Positions 12,852 through 24,299 of a stretch of 64,000 bases of DNA are shown here, piece by piece. Source of the DNA: Lota lota (lineage: Eukaryota > Chordata > Actinopteri > Gadiformes > Lotidae); assembly GCA_026745465.1 (NCBI GenBank), contig JACYXH010000817.1:30001-94000 (forward strand), given 5' to 3'. Both the position numbers and the translations under genes were made by a program. Numbering within the stretch: the stretch's first letter is position 1; the number at the start of each line of letters is the position of its first letter. The notes under the pieces were generated by a model. The model was not told where the DNA came from. It saw only the letters and a program-made list of their open reading frames with translations, and did no database searches.

Positions 12852-14341
12852 AAAGTTGGAGCTAGTGGTGGTGGTGGTTTGGGTGGTGTTCAGCATAGTG
12901 GTGGCTGTTTGGGTGGTGTTCAGTATAGTGGTGGTGGTTTGGGTGGTGTTCAGCATAGTGGTGGCTGTTTGGGTGGTGTTCAGTATAGTGGTGGTGGTTT
13001 GGGTGGTGTTCAGTATAGTGGTGGTGGTTTGGGTGGTGTTCAGCATAGTGGTGGTGGTTTGGGTGGTGTTCAGTATAGTGGTGGTGGTTTGGGTGGTGTT
13101 CAGCATAGTGGTGGTGGTTTGGGTGGTGTTCAGCATAGTGGTGATGGTTTGGGTGGTATTCAGCATAGTGGTGGTGGTTTGGGTGGTGTTCAGCATAGTG
13201 GTGGTGGTTTGGGTGGTATTCAGCATAGTGGTGGTGGTTTGGGTGGTGTTCAGTATAGTGGTGGTGGTGTGGGTGGTGTTCAGCATTGTGGTGGTGGTTT
13301 GGGTGGTGTTCAGCATAGTGATGGTGGTTTGGGTGGTGTTCAGTATAGTGGTGGTGGTTTGGGTGGTGTTCAGCATTGTGGTGGTGGTTTGGGTGGTGTT
13401 CAGCATAGTGATGGTGGTTTGGGTGGTGTTCAGTATAGTGATGGTGGTTTGGGTGGTGTTCAGCATAGTGGTGGTGGTTTGGGTGGTGTTCAGTATAGTG
13501 GTGGTGGTTTGGGTGGTGTTCAGCATAGTGGTGGTGGTTTGGGTGGTGTTCAGCATAGTGGTGGTGGTTTGGGTGGTGTTCAGTATAGTGGTGGTGGTTT
13601 GGGTGGTGTTCAGCATAGTGGTGGTGGTTTGGGTGGTGTTCAGCATAGTGGTGGTGGTTTGGGTGGTGTTCAGCATAGTGGTGGTGGTTTGGGTGGTGTT
13701 CAGCATAGTGGTGGTGGTTTGGGTGGTGTTCAGTATAGTGGTGGTGGTTTGGGTGGTGTTCAGCATAGTGGTGGTGGTTTGGGTGGTGTTCAGTATAGTG
13801 GTGGTGGTTTGGGTGGTGTTCAGCATAGTGGTGGTGGTTTGGGTGGTGTTCAGCATAGTGGTGGTGGTTTGGGTGGTGTTCAGCATTGTGGTGGTGGTTT
13901 GGGTGGTGTTCAGTATAGTGGTGGTGGTTTGGGTGGTGTTCAGCATAGTGGTGGTGGTTTGGGTGGTGTTCAGCATAGTGGTGGTGGTTTGGGTGGTGTT
14001 CAGCATAGTGGTGGTGGTTTGGGTGGTGTTCAGCATAGTGGTGGTGGTTTGGGTGGTGTTCAGCATAGTGGTGGTGGTTTGGGTGGTGTTCAGCATAGTG
14101 GTGGTGGTTTGGGTGGTGTTCAGTATAGTGGTGGTGGTTTGGGTGGTGTTCAGCATAGTGGTGGTGGTTTGGGTGGTGTTCAGCATAGTGGTGGTGGTTT
14201 GGGTGGTGTTCAGCATAGTGGCGGTGGTTTGGGTGGTGTTCAGCATAGTGGTGGTGGTTTGGGTGGTGTTCAGTATAGTGGTGGTGGTTTGGGTGGTGTT
14301 CAGCATAGTGGTGGTGGTTTGGGTGGTGTAAAGTTGGAGCT
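12852..14341. repeat. 30-bp minisatellite A, about 49 copies, flanked by a 12-bp direct repeat
   Basis: The unit is ggtggtggtttgggtggtgt followed by tcagtatagt, in exact 30-bp register with a cagcat/cagtat variant. Unique flanks share aaagttggagct at 12852-12863 and 14330-14341. The same unit forms a second array at 21530-22125. Open frames in all registers (Gly-, Val-, Thr- or His-rich) are by-products. Confidence 0.97.
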
Positions 14342-14780
14342 GCTGTTTGTTCTACAATGTGCACAACGAGGCAGAACCCCACCCAGTGTCACGCGTCCCC
14401 GTTTAAATAAAGCTTCCAAGATGGCTGACAGCCCCTAACACCAGGTTACACTCCCAGCAGACTCCTCCTGGTTCCCAGAACTGGAGGAAGCCAGGGGACT
14501 GAACTTTTGGAACGTCTTAAGATGGAGATTAGCATCAAAGAGGACTTTCCTATTTAGGGATCAAGAAGCTGGGAGAGCCAAGGAGCCGTGCTCCCGTCTT
14601 TTCAAGAGCATCTTTGGGAGATTTCCGCGAGTGAGACGGGTCTTCTGCAAGCTGTAATTACCAGGATGTTCTCTGCTGGTTTACCGGGTCCCGAGAGAGA
14701 GGACTACTGGGAGTGTTGGTTCAGGAGGGGGCGTGTTCGTGCTTCCTGTGGGTGGGAGGGTACGTGGAATGTTTGAGTAC
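14342..14780. other. Unique DNA, no gene recognised
   Basis: Single-copy, moderately GC-rich stretch. It contains aataaa at 14406-14411 after a short unique run, but no recognisable exon. Confidence 0.5.
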
Positions 14781-15240
14781 TGTATGTGTGTGTGTTTGTT
14801 CTGTGTGTGTTTGTATATATTATATATCGTATGTGTGTGTGTTTGGTCTGTGTGTTTGTATATATTATATACTGTATGTGTGTGTATTTGTATATATTAT
14901 ATATTGTATGTGTGTGTTTGTATATATTATATACTGTATGTGTGTGTGTTTGTATTTATTATATACTGTATGTGTGTGTTTGTATATATTATATACTGTA
15001 TGTGTGTGTGTTTGTATTTATTATATACTGTATGTGTGTGTTTGTATATATTATATACTGTATGTGTGTGTGTTTGTATATATCATATACTGTATGTGTG
15101 TGTGTTTGTTCTGTGTGTGTTTGTATATATTATATACTGTATGTGTTTGTATATATTATATACTGCATGTGTGTGTGTCTTCTGTGTGTGCCTATATATA
15201 CATATGTATATATACATACTGTATGTGTGTGTGTGTGTGG
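14780..15240. repeat. TG/TATA minisatellite of about 30-35 bp
   Basis: Units combine (tg)n with tttgtatatattatatactg. Length varies with the TG run. Confidence 0.92.
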
Positions 15241-15325
15241 GGAGGTCAGGAAGTAATCCATTGTGGTATGCTCGCCCACTCACCCCAAACACAAAGCCTG
15301 CTATCAGATATACCATGGTCTATGG

Positions 15326-15553
<228 letters not shown>

Positions 15554-15659
15554 AGTATGGCGGTCAGAGGCCAGGTGGAAGTTAAGATGGATTAATGTTT
15601 AACCAACACACAGCGACACACCTCAAGACTCACCAGCAGCACCCAGGACATGATCGCAC

Positions 15660-16040
15660 AGGGCTGATTACACACACACATATATAGACACACACACACA
15701 GACACATATGTACACAGACACAGAAACACACAGGAACACACATATAGACACACACATATAGACACACACACAGAAACACTAATGAACTTACTGGAGCACA
15801 TGCGCGCACACACACACACACACACACATAAACACACAAATATAGACACACACACAGAAACACACAGGAACATAGACACACACACAGGAACACACAGGAA
15901 CACACAGGAACACACAGGAACACACGTGCCTGCGCACACAAACACACACATAAATATACACACACACAACCACACACATACATACAGACACACACACATG
16001 CAGGAACTCAGGCACACATACATAGTAAGGCACAAACAAG
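15660..16040. repeat. CA-rich cryptic simple sequence
   Basis: Imperfect CA repeats with agacacac, aggaacacac and atatagacac motifs. Confidence 0.85.
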
Positions 16041-16392
16041 CGCAATGCCACACACACACGAAGGCATGCACAGATACACACACACACAGCTCACACACAC
16101 ACGAAGGCATGCACAGATACACACCCACACAGCTCACACACACACACGAAGGCATGCACAGATACACACCCACACAGCTCACACACACACGAAGGCATGC
16201 ACAGATACACACACACACAGCTCACACACACACACGAAGGCATGCACAGATACACACACACACAGCTCACACACACACGAAGGCATGCACAGATACACAC
16301 CCACACAGCTCACACACACACGAAGGCATGCACAGATACACACACACACAACTCACACACACACGAAGGCATGCACAGATACACACACAGCT
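16041..16392. repeat. 43-46-bp CA-rich minisatellite, about 8 copies
   Basis: Units contain cgaaggcatgcacagataca and then cacacagctcacac. Length varies in the CA run. The gcatgc palindrome is in every unit. Confidence 0.93.
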
Positions 16393-16402
16393 TCAGGTGA
16401 GG

Positions 16403-16551
16403 GCTGACCGATGGATGAGGGTGAAATAAGACGTGATCTGACCTGCTCTCACAACTCTAGCTGTAACACTCTGCTAACCGGAGAGTTAGCAGAGTAGCTG
16501 ACCGATGGATGAGGGTGAAATAAGACGTGATCTGACCTGCTCTCACAACTC
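16403..16551. repeat. 55-bp direct repeat around an 11-bp-stem hairpin
   Basis: Two identical 55-bp copies at 16403-16457 and 16497-16551, both starting gctgaccgatggatgagg. The spacer contains actctgctaac and gttagcagagt, perfectly complementary with a 6-base loop (16468-16495). The left half of the hairpin is also the core of the 34-bp array at 23172-23578. Confidence 0.9.
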
Positions 16552-16639
16552 CAATTTATTAAATCAATTTAGCAACATCAACGTTTAAGATGTGTTGGTC
16601 TTAGACTAAAACTAAATGGTTTAGAATGACATGAGTCTG

Positions 16640-17018
16640 AGGCCTCTGCTTGAGCTCCTACTGGGAGGAGGTAGGCTGCTCCTACTGGGAGGAGGTAGGC
16701 TGCTCCTTCTAGGAGGTAGGCTGCTCCTTCTGGGAGACAGGAGACAGGTAGGCTGCTACTGGGAGACAGGAGGGAGGTAGGCTGCTACTGGGAGACAGGA
16801 GGGAGGTAGGCTGCTACTGGGAGACAGGTGGGCTGCTACTGGGAGACAGGAGGGAGGTAGGCTGCTACTGGGAGGAGGTAGGCTGCTACTGGGAGACAGG
16901 AGGGAGGTAGGCTGTTACTGGGAGGAGGTAGGTAGGCTGCTACTGGGAGGAGGTAGGCTGCTACTGGGAGGAGGTAGGCTGCTACTGGGAGGAGGTAGGC
17001 TGCTACTGGGAGACACAC
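16640..17018. repeat. Minisatellite ggctgctactgggag, variable period
   Basis: Units of about 21-32 bp are built from aggctgctactgggag plus gaggt or acaggagggaggt. The mixture of short and long units gives a complex array. Confidence 0.92.
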
Positions 17019-17083
17019 CACTCCTGTTATTCCACCATGTGGAAGCAAACCAGGGAGGTTTCTCTCATTAGGCAGACAGAAAA

Positions 17084-17130
17084 GAGAGCGAGAGCGAGAG
17101 CGAGAGCGAGAGCGAGAGCGAGAGCGAGAG
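17084..17130. repeat. (GAGAGC)n
   Basis: Short hexanucleotide repeat. A poly-G run of about 23 bases follows at 17272-17294. Confidence 0.9.
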
Positions 17131-17299
17131 AGTTCATTACCAGCCAGGAGTCTCTGACATCAATGGAAGAGCAATTTCCGTCTACCTGCGACTGTGCAGA
17201 TGGAGAACAAGCCAAAGGAATTGGCAGATATGAACAAATAAAGCTTTCCTTGAATGTCCAGTGTGTGAAATGGGGGGGGGGGGGGGGGGGGGGGTTCAG

Positions 17300-17780
17300 T
17301 TGGTTGCAACCTTACCACTTCCCCCAATTGTATACACTGGACCTTTGAAACAGTTTCTAAGATGATTGATGGCAGAGAGAAACAGTAATGGGTTTCTGAC
17401 GAGCTGACCAACAGCGTGGATATTTGAGGTTGAGACAGAGGTAATCACAGTGAAATAGGAAGGAGGAGAAAGACCAATACATGCGTTTGAATTGAACTGA
17501 AAGAAAGAAATCAGCAGAGAATAAATGCTCAGAGTCCAAAGTGATGTATTAAATGAGCCAAGAAAAAATAAAGTATTAATTTCAGAATTAATGTTGGGTA
17601 TTTGTGCTTAAATGACTTCAATGACTTAATTTATAAATTCTCAAAATGTGATTTGATTAATTGTCCGTTAACCAATGGATGAACATTGCAGTCCTCGTAG
17701 GAGAGGAAGGAAGGCATGGACAGTATGAGGACGGTAAGGTGAACTAGGACTGGTCTACAGCAGTGGGCCTCAGTAGGAAC
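17300..17780. other. Unique AT-rich DNA
   Basis: Single-copy sequence with no recognised exon. Confidence 0.5.
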
Positions 17781-17880
17781 CACCATGGGTCCAGATAGAG
17801 TCAGACAGGCTGACATACAGCATGATGGACACACGCATACAACACGGGCGCATGTACGCGCACACACGCATATAACACGG

Positions 17881-18002
<122 letters not shown>

Positions 18003-18099
18003 GGGCTACGCAAATCAAATGTACCTGATTGACGTCCAAATAATGACATCATTCATTCATATGAACACTCCAGAGGCATATTCTGATTATGTATCGATC

Positions 18100-19330
18100 C
18101 CGGGCAAAATATGGTTCGTCACAACCTGTGCCATCCCGCTAGAAAGTCAGGCATAGTGGGACCCACCGGGGTAATGTAGGACCCTGGGGCCTCTTAACCC
18201 GCCGGGTTAGAGGGGATACTTGAGCTGATTAACACCGCCTGCCTAGCGGCTGAGCCGGCCCTGGGAACCAGCTCGCCGCCGGCACGTGACGACGACCCGG
18301 GTCAGTTTCGTTCCATCCCGCGATGATTATGATGACCTAGCCCCTACACAATGAATGTGATATGTGAATGTGAATTATTACTCTGATGAGAGAAATGGCC
18401 GCTGGTTCAAACGTGAATGTTGCCGATTGCAAATAAAGGCCTCAAAACTTGAAAAAGGCAACCCATGGCACTGTGTCAGAAGCCAACGGAGACATCTAAA
18501 CGCGGAGCTCTGGGGAACCTGCCAACGAGCGCGTTGTGGTTGGAAGTAAAGGGTGCGGTGATTCACGGTGGGCCTACTACTAAGTTCGGCGCTCTGCGGG
18601 TTTCACCTCATCGCGAGGAGAGCGCTAACCGCCGTGTTGCCAACGTTTCGTACGCTGATTGAGCAGGCGAGCGTGGCGCAAATGGCATGCCCACTGCGCA
18701 CAGCTTGTAGAGGGCTTTATTATTTTATAGCGAATCAGAAGAAAAAATTGTCATTCAATCCTGGATGAAAAGGCCATTGCCATTTATGAACCCATTTTAA
18801 TCAACGCCTTCGCTTTCCGGATGAAACGTGCAGGTGCTGTTAAATCAATCGTAGTTTCACGGACTCAAAACTTTAAACTTTCACCAACAAAGTTTCAACA
18901 AAGTTAGGTAAGCCTATTGGTGACTTGGGGATAGAAAGAAGGAGTAAAAGACGAGACAAACTCACCTGCTTGGAAACGTTCAACAATTGGACTACAATGC
19001 GTCTGTCCGAAGCCCCACTCGCCACCTGTGTGAGCCACAGCGGGATAGACTGTAAGTTCCCAGGCTCCGGACGTGCAGTGGGCGGCACCTAACTCCGTTA
19101 CCAGCCAATCGCTGATCCGTATGTACAGTGAGCGGCACCATTCTCTGTTACCAACTAATCGCTGATTGGTTGTACGTCCGGGTCCTGGGATGAAACTATA
19201 GCGACCCTGGTCTGGAACTTGCCCGCTGACAGAGAGGTGGAGCCCCGGTACTGTGCACGGCGAACACGGCCCGCGGTTTAACCACCGTCACGGTTCCGCC
19301 ATGGACGGGCTTGGGCGACACCTAGCAGAC
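18100..19330. promoter_or_regulatory. CpG-rich unique region, possible promoter
   Basis: This is one of the few stretches of left-hand DNA rich in CpG (for example accagctcgccgccggcacg near 18270, plus 18490-18690 and 19060-19310). A partial tandem duplication at 19075-19180 contains repeated ccaatcgctgat/ctaatcgctgat, inverted CCAAT-like elements. It is free of tandem arrays, unlike its surroundings. It could be the promoter of the minus-strand gene whose signal-peptide exon is at 5771-5854. This is inference from composition and motifs only. Confidence 0.35.
18966..19200 (-). other. Possible non-coding first exon (minus strand)
   Basis: A consensus minus-strand donor, tccaagcag followed by gtgagtttg, lies at 18960-18974 and closes a CpG-rich segment carrying CCAAT-like motifs. 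The upstream boundary is a guess. A competing plus-strand donor (gttag|gtaagcc) lies at about 18903-18912, so direction is uncertain. Confidence 0.25.
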
Positions 19331-19489
19331 AGAAGTGTCTAAAGTCCTTCTAAACTGCACTACTGTGCTTTAATACATATTATTGTATACACATATAGGA
19401 CCACGTACACCAAAACATATGGGCTACTACTTTAAATGTAATTATATTTTACAATAGAATGTCTCCTGGGGGATTAACAAAGTAGACCT

Positions 19490-19975
19490 ACTAATCTAAT
19501 GTAATCTAATCTAATGTAATGTAATATAATGTAGTCCAATCTAATCTAATCTAATCTAATCTAATCTAATCTAATCTAATCTAATCTAATGTAGTCCAAT
19601 CTAAAACAATCTAAAGTAATCTAATGTAGTCCAATCTAAAATAATCGAATGTAATCTAATCTAATGTAGTCCAATCTAAAATAATCGAATGTAATCTAAT
19701 CTAATGTAGTCCAATCTAAAATAATCTAATGTAATCTAATCTAATGTAGTCCAATCTAAAATAATCTAATGTAATCTAATCTAATGTAGTCCACTCTAAA
19801 ATAATCTAATGTAATGTAATCGAATGTAATCCAATCTAAAATAATCTAATGTAATCTAATGTAAAACAATCTAATTTAATCCAATATAATCCAATATACT
19901 ATAATATAAAATGATCTAATATAAAATAATATGACATCATATTATATAATGTATATTATATAATGCAATCTCAAT
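19490..19975. repeat. (TCTAA)n-derived pentanucleotide array
   Basis: A taatc/tctaa pentamer array has higher-order units of about 55 bp marked by gtagtccaatctaaaataat. It decays into AT-rich sequence to the right. Confidence 0.93.
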
Positions 19976-20124
19976 GTATTATTTCAATCAAAGCCTATTA
20001 TAAATAGCCTACAGTTTGGTGCTTATTTTTCACTGCATATATATATTTAAAAAATGTTCAAGACACAAATATGTTGTTGATATTGTAGTGAACAATCATA
20101 GCGTATTGATTGGAATAGTTCAGC

Positions 20125-20690
20125 TCACTGATGTCACGTGATCAGTACAGTGTGTTCTCTATGATGTGTCCAGTGCATGTCACGTGATCAGTACAGTGTG
20201 TTCTATATGATGTGTCCAGTGCATGTCACGTGATCAGTACAGTGTGTTCTCTATGATGTGTCCAGTGCATGTCACGTGATCAGTACAGTGTGTTCTATAT
20301 GATGTGTCCAGTGCATGTCACGTGATCAGTACAGTGTGTTCTATATGATGTGTCCAGTGCATGTCACGTGATCAGTACAGTGTGTTCTATATGATGTGTC
20401 CAGTGCATGTCACGTGATCAGTACAGTGTGTTCTATATGATGTGTCCAGTGCATGTCACGTGATCAGTACAGTGTGTTCTATATGATGTGTCCAGTGCAT
20501 GTCACGTGATCAGTACAGTGTGTTCTCTATGATGTGTCCAGTGCATGTCACGTGATCAGTACAGTGTGTTCTATATGATGTGTCCAGTGCATGTCACGTG
20601 ATCAGTACAGTGTGTTCTCTATGATGTGTCCAGTGCATGTCACGTGATCAGTACAGTGTGTTCTATATGATGTGTCCAGTGCATGTGTTA
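20125..20690. repeat. 46-bp minisatellite, 12 copies, each with a TCACGTGA E-box
   Basis: The unit is gtcacgtgatcagtacagtg followed by tgttctatatgatgtgtccagtgcat. CACGTG occurs at 20135 and then every 46 bp to 20641, never mutated. The only common variant is tctat/tatat. The core gtcacgtgat is a close match to MITF/TFE and USF binding motifs. Confidence 0.96.
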
Positions 20691-20874
20691 TTTGTTGGTA
20701 GGAACGTGTCCTGTTGTACTATTGTTGATGAGCAGCCACCCAGTTTCTTGGAAGAACTTGGTCATTGCGACAGCATTGAACCTACCCATATAAGGCTTGA
20801 TGACCCTACATCATAAATGCCTGCCTCTGTATCGCAAACACAACACGCTGTCATTCATCATCACGCTGTCTACT

Positions 20875-21462
20875 GACAGCTCATGTTGTAGTGAGTGTGA
20901 GGGAGGTGGTGCATGTAGCCTAGCTCATGTTGTAGTGAGTGTGAGGGGGGCGGTGCATGTAGCCTAGCTCATGTTGTAGTGAGTGTGAGGGAGGTGGTGC
21001 ATGTAGCCTAGCTCATGTTGTAGTGAGTGTGAGGGAGGTGGTGCATGTAGCCTAGCTCATGTTGTAGTGAGTGTGAGGGAGGTGGTGCATGTAGCCTAGC
21101 TCATGTTGTAGTGAGTGTGAGGGAGGTGGTGCATGTAGCCTAGCTCATGTTGTAGTGAGTGTGAGGGAGGTGGTGCATGTAGCCTAGCTCATGTTGTAGT
21201 GAGTGTGAGGGAGGTGGTGCATGTAGCCTAGCTCATGTTGTAGTGAGTGTGAGGGAGGTGGTGCATGTAGCCTAGCTCATGTTGTAGTGAGTGTGAGGGA
21301 GGTGGTGCATGTAGCCTAGCTCATGTTGTAGTGAGTGTGAGGGAGGTGGTGCATGTAGCCTAGCTCATGTTGTAGTGAGTGTGAGGGAGGTGGTGCATGT
21401 AGCCTAGCTCATGTTGTAGTGAGTGTGAGGGAGGTGGTGCATGTAGCCTAGCTCATGTAAGA
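20875..21462. repeat. 44-bp minisatellite, about 13 copies
   Basis: The unit is gctcatgttgtagtgagtgt followed by gagggaggtggtgcatgtagccta. It is almost invariant, with one copy reading ggggcgg. Confidence 0.96.
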
Positions 21463-21529
21463 GGGACACCTCTTTCTTCTGCTCCAACCTCAGTTTCCTG
21501 TCAGTTCATGTTCATGTGTACTAGAAATG

Positions 21530-22125
21530 TGGTGATGGTGGTGGTTTGGGTGGTGTTCAGTATAGTGGTGGTGGTTTGGGTGGTGTTCAGTATAGTGATG
21601 GTGGTTTGGGTGGTGTTCAGCATAGTGGTGGTGGTTTGGGTGGTGTTCAGCATAGTGGTGGTGGTTTGGGTGGTGTTCAGTATAGTGGTGGTGGTTTGGG
21701 TGGTGTTCAGTATAGTGGTGGTGGTTTGGGTGGTGTTCAGTATAGTGATGGTGGTTTGGGTGGTGTTCAGCATAGTGGTGGTGGTTTGGGTGGTGTTCAG
21801 TATAGTGGTGGTGGTTTGGGTGGTGTTCAGTATAGTGGTAGTGGTTTGGGTGGTGTTCAGTATAGTGGTGGTGGTTTGGGTGGTGTTCAGTATAGTGGTG
21901 GTGGTTTAGGTGGTGTTCAGTATAGTGGTGGTGGTTTGGGTGGGTTTCAGCATAGTGGTGGTGGTTTGGGTGGTGTTCAGTATAGTGGTGGTGGTGGTTT
22001 GGGTGGTGTTCAGCATAGTGGTGGTGGTTTGTGTGGTGTTCAGTATAGTGGTGGTGGTTTGGGTGGTGTTCAGTATAGTGGTGGTGGTTTGGGTGGTGTT
22101 CAGTATAGTGGTGGTTTGGGTGGTG
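21530..22125. repeat. 30-bp minisatellite B, same unit as array A, about 20 copies
   Basis: Identical consensus to the array at 12852-14341 (ggtggtggtttgggtggtgt followed by tcagtatagt), 7.2 kb away in the same orientation. Flanks are different unique sequence. Minor length variants near 21990 and 22110 break the 30-bp register. Confidence 0.96.
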
Positions 22126-22297
22126 TAGAGAATGTGGATGGTTTGGAGCATGTGCAGAGGGTCTCCATGGCGATGGTCTCAGTGGGTAGGGATCACATGG
22201 GCAGATTGTCACATGGGACATCAAAGAGTTGATGACGTCATCTATCAGCGAGGTCATTACCTGCTGGAGCCAGACGCCTGGTACACCTGAGATATAC

Positions 22298-22436
22298 CTG
22301 AGTGTGTGTGTGTGTGTGTGTGTGTATGTGAATATGAATGTGCATGTGCATGTGCGTGTGCGTGTGCGTGTGCGTGTGCGTGCGCGTGCGCGTGCGCGTG
22401 CGTGTGTGTGTCTGTGTGTGTGTGTGTGCGTGTGTG
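22298..22436. repeat. (TG)n / (GTGCGT)n
   Basis: A TG tract passes into alternating gtgcgtgcgcgtgcg, which is strongly Z-DNA-prone purine-pyrimidine alternation. Confidence 0.93.
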
Positions 22437-22499
22437 ATGACTCACTGGGCTCCAGGACAGTCCTCAGCATTATACAATGATTTAAATATTTGACACTTT

Positions 22500-22595
22500 T
22501 AGAGAGAGAGAAAGAGAGAGAGAGAGGGAGAGAGAGAGACAGACAGACAGACAGAGACAGAGAGACAGAAACAGAGACAGAGAGACAGAGAGACA
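22500..22595. repeat. (GA)n / GACA tract
   Basis: Imperfect GA repeat grading to acagacagacag. A related tract lies at about 22977-23090, on the other side of the LINE tail. Confidence 0.9.
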
Positions 22596-22974
22596 ACAAA
22601 CTGCCATATCTGTTGGGAGAGATACAAGAATGTGCAGCCAGATTCGTCCCCTGTTGTGATGAGAGAAGGACCTCAAACTGTTAACATGTGACTTCACTGT
22701 TTCTGTCTGTTCACAATGATTGTACTATTGCACACATTCTCCACATTGTAAATACAGTGTATCTTTAATTGATCTGTTTATAGGAGATACTGGACGTTTC
22801 TATAGTATTCCACATTTGACTTTTGATGTAGCTAGTATTTAACATTCTAATATTTGATATGTATATATATTTTGTATTTAACGTTTATATTTTGACCTCC
22901 TAATTTTTCACCTGCTTTGGCAATGTTAACGTTTGTTTCTCATACCAATAAAGCTTTTTTGAATTGAAATTGAA
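22596..22974 (+). mobile_element. Non-LTR retrotransposon 3' end (LINE fragment)
   Basis: A C-terminal-like peptide fragment (PYLLGEIQECAARFVPCC) is followed by about 290 bp of AT-rich 3' UTR, an AATAAA at 22949-22954, and a tail of ttgaattgaaattgaat. The organisation fits a 5'-truncated fish LINE. The clade is uncertain. Confidence 0.5.
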
Positions 22975-23169
22975 TGGAGAGCGAGAGGGAGACAGAGCGA
23001 CACACATTGAGACAGAGACAGAGACAGACACACAGAGACAGAGACAGACACACAGAGACAGAGACAGAGACAGAGACTGAGACAGAGTGCCAACATGGTG
23101 TCTTGGCGACCAGGGAACGAGGAGGAATGAGTGGAATCCATAATGATGAGGAGGTAAACAGTTTGCAGT

Positions 23170-23578
23170 AATGAGCTGTAACACTCTGCTAACCGGCCTG
23201 TCCCAACGAGCTGTAACACTCTGCTAACCGGCCTGTCCAACGAGCTGTAACACTCTGCTAACCGGCCTGTCCAACGAGCTGTAACACTCTGCTAACCGGC
23301 CTGTCCAACCAGCTGTAAGACTCTGCTAACCGGCCTGTCCAACGAGCTGTAACACTCTGCTAACCGGCCTGTCCAACGAGCTGTAACACTCTGCTAACCG
23401 GCCTGTCCAACGAGCTGTAACACTCTGCTAACCGGCCTGTCCAACGAGCTGTAACACTCTGCTAACCGGCCTGTCCAACGAGCTGTAACACTCTGCTAAC
23501 CGGCCTGTCCAACGAGCTGTAACACTCTGCTAACCGGCCTGTCCAACGAGCTGTAACACTCTGCTAACCGGCCTGTCA
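23170..23578. repeat. 34-bp minisatellite, 12 copies
   Basis: The unit is gagctgtaacactctgctaa followed by ccggcctgtccaac. One copy has ccagctgtaagac. The core agctgtaacactctgctaac is present as a single copy inside the hairpin at 16459-16478. Confidence 0.96.
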
Positions 23579-23930
23579 TTACAGAACAGCCTTGTAATGA
23601 CAGCAGCACACCAGGCGCTAAAGGATAGCATTAAGTACTTAAAGTATTTCTGTATTGTATTTCGGTATTTCGGTTGTGTGTCAGTGTTTTTAGATGGATG
23701 TTATATAAGGGTTACACAATATGTTTAAATAATTTATTATAAGATATGATGTTATAGTATATAAGAATATATAACATCACGGATAAAAGTTATGTTAGAT
23801 TATGTTTGGAATGCAATTAGTTCTCAGTTAAGGAAACACAAAATACATGATCAGGAAGACACACACAGGGGGCTGGGGTCAGACTAATCAGTTAATTTAA
23901 ATACTAAAAGTGATTCATTGTTGACCACTT
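23579..23930. other. Unique AT-rich DNA
   Basis: Single-copy sequence without recognised features. Confidence 0.5.
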
Positions 23931-23984
23931 GCTGAGAGAGAGCCACAGAAAGAGAGGGGAAAAGAGAGAGACAGGGAGAGAGGA

Positions 23985-24031
<47 letters not shown>

Positions 24032-24042
24032 GAGAGAGAGAT
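23931..24042. repeat. (GA)n-rich tract
   Basis: Imperfect GA repeat on the plus strand. Confidence 0.9.
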
Positions 24043-24114
24043 AATAGATCAGAAGATGGGAGATAGAGGGAGCGGGGACAAAAGGATGATAGACAGATGG
24101 AGCACTGATAGAGC

Positions 24115-24252
24115 AAGGCATTTACACTAGGCCAGGGTTAGGGGTTTGATTCCCACTCAGGCGTTGCATGCTGTTAACGTAGACACTCAAAGTCTTGTCA
24201 GGCACTTAAAAAATGCGATAAAAGCATCCACTAAATGGCATTTATTTATTAA
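24115..24252 (+). mobile_element. tRNA-derived SINE
   Basis: A B-box-like ggtttgattccc near 24148 is followed by the fish SINE tail gataaaagcatccactaaat and tttatttatt. Read on the minus strand the tail gives overlapping AATAAA at 24241-24250, which could act as the poly(A) signal of pik3cg. Confidence 0.65.
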
Positions 24253-24299
24253 GTTCTACTCAAACACAGATGTCACATGCAGTACAAAGACAGTTTTGT

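Noticed and set aside
12802-14438. Open frames of about 490-530 codons on both strands, one Gly-rich and silk-like (GGGLGGVQHS repeats)
   Set aside because: All come from a 30-bp minisatellite with period divisible by three. Several frames on both strands are open at once, there is no homology, and the same unit recurs at 21530.
18364-18768. Overlapping 60-66-codon frames in the CpG-rich region
   Set aside because: No recognised domain and no consistent splice structure; open frames are expected in GC-rich DNA.
21490-22599. 369-codon minus-strand frame rich in His (HHPNHHHYTE)
   Set aside because: Read-through of minisatellite B joined to TG and GA simple sequence.
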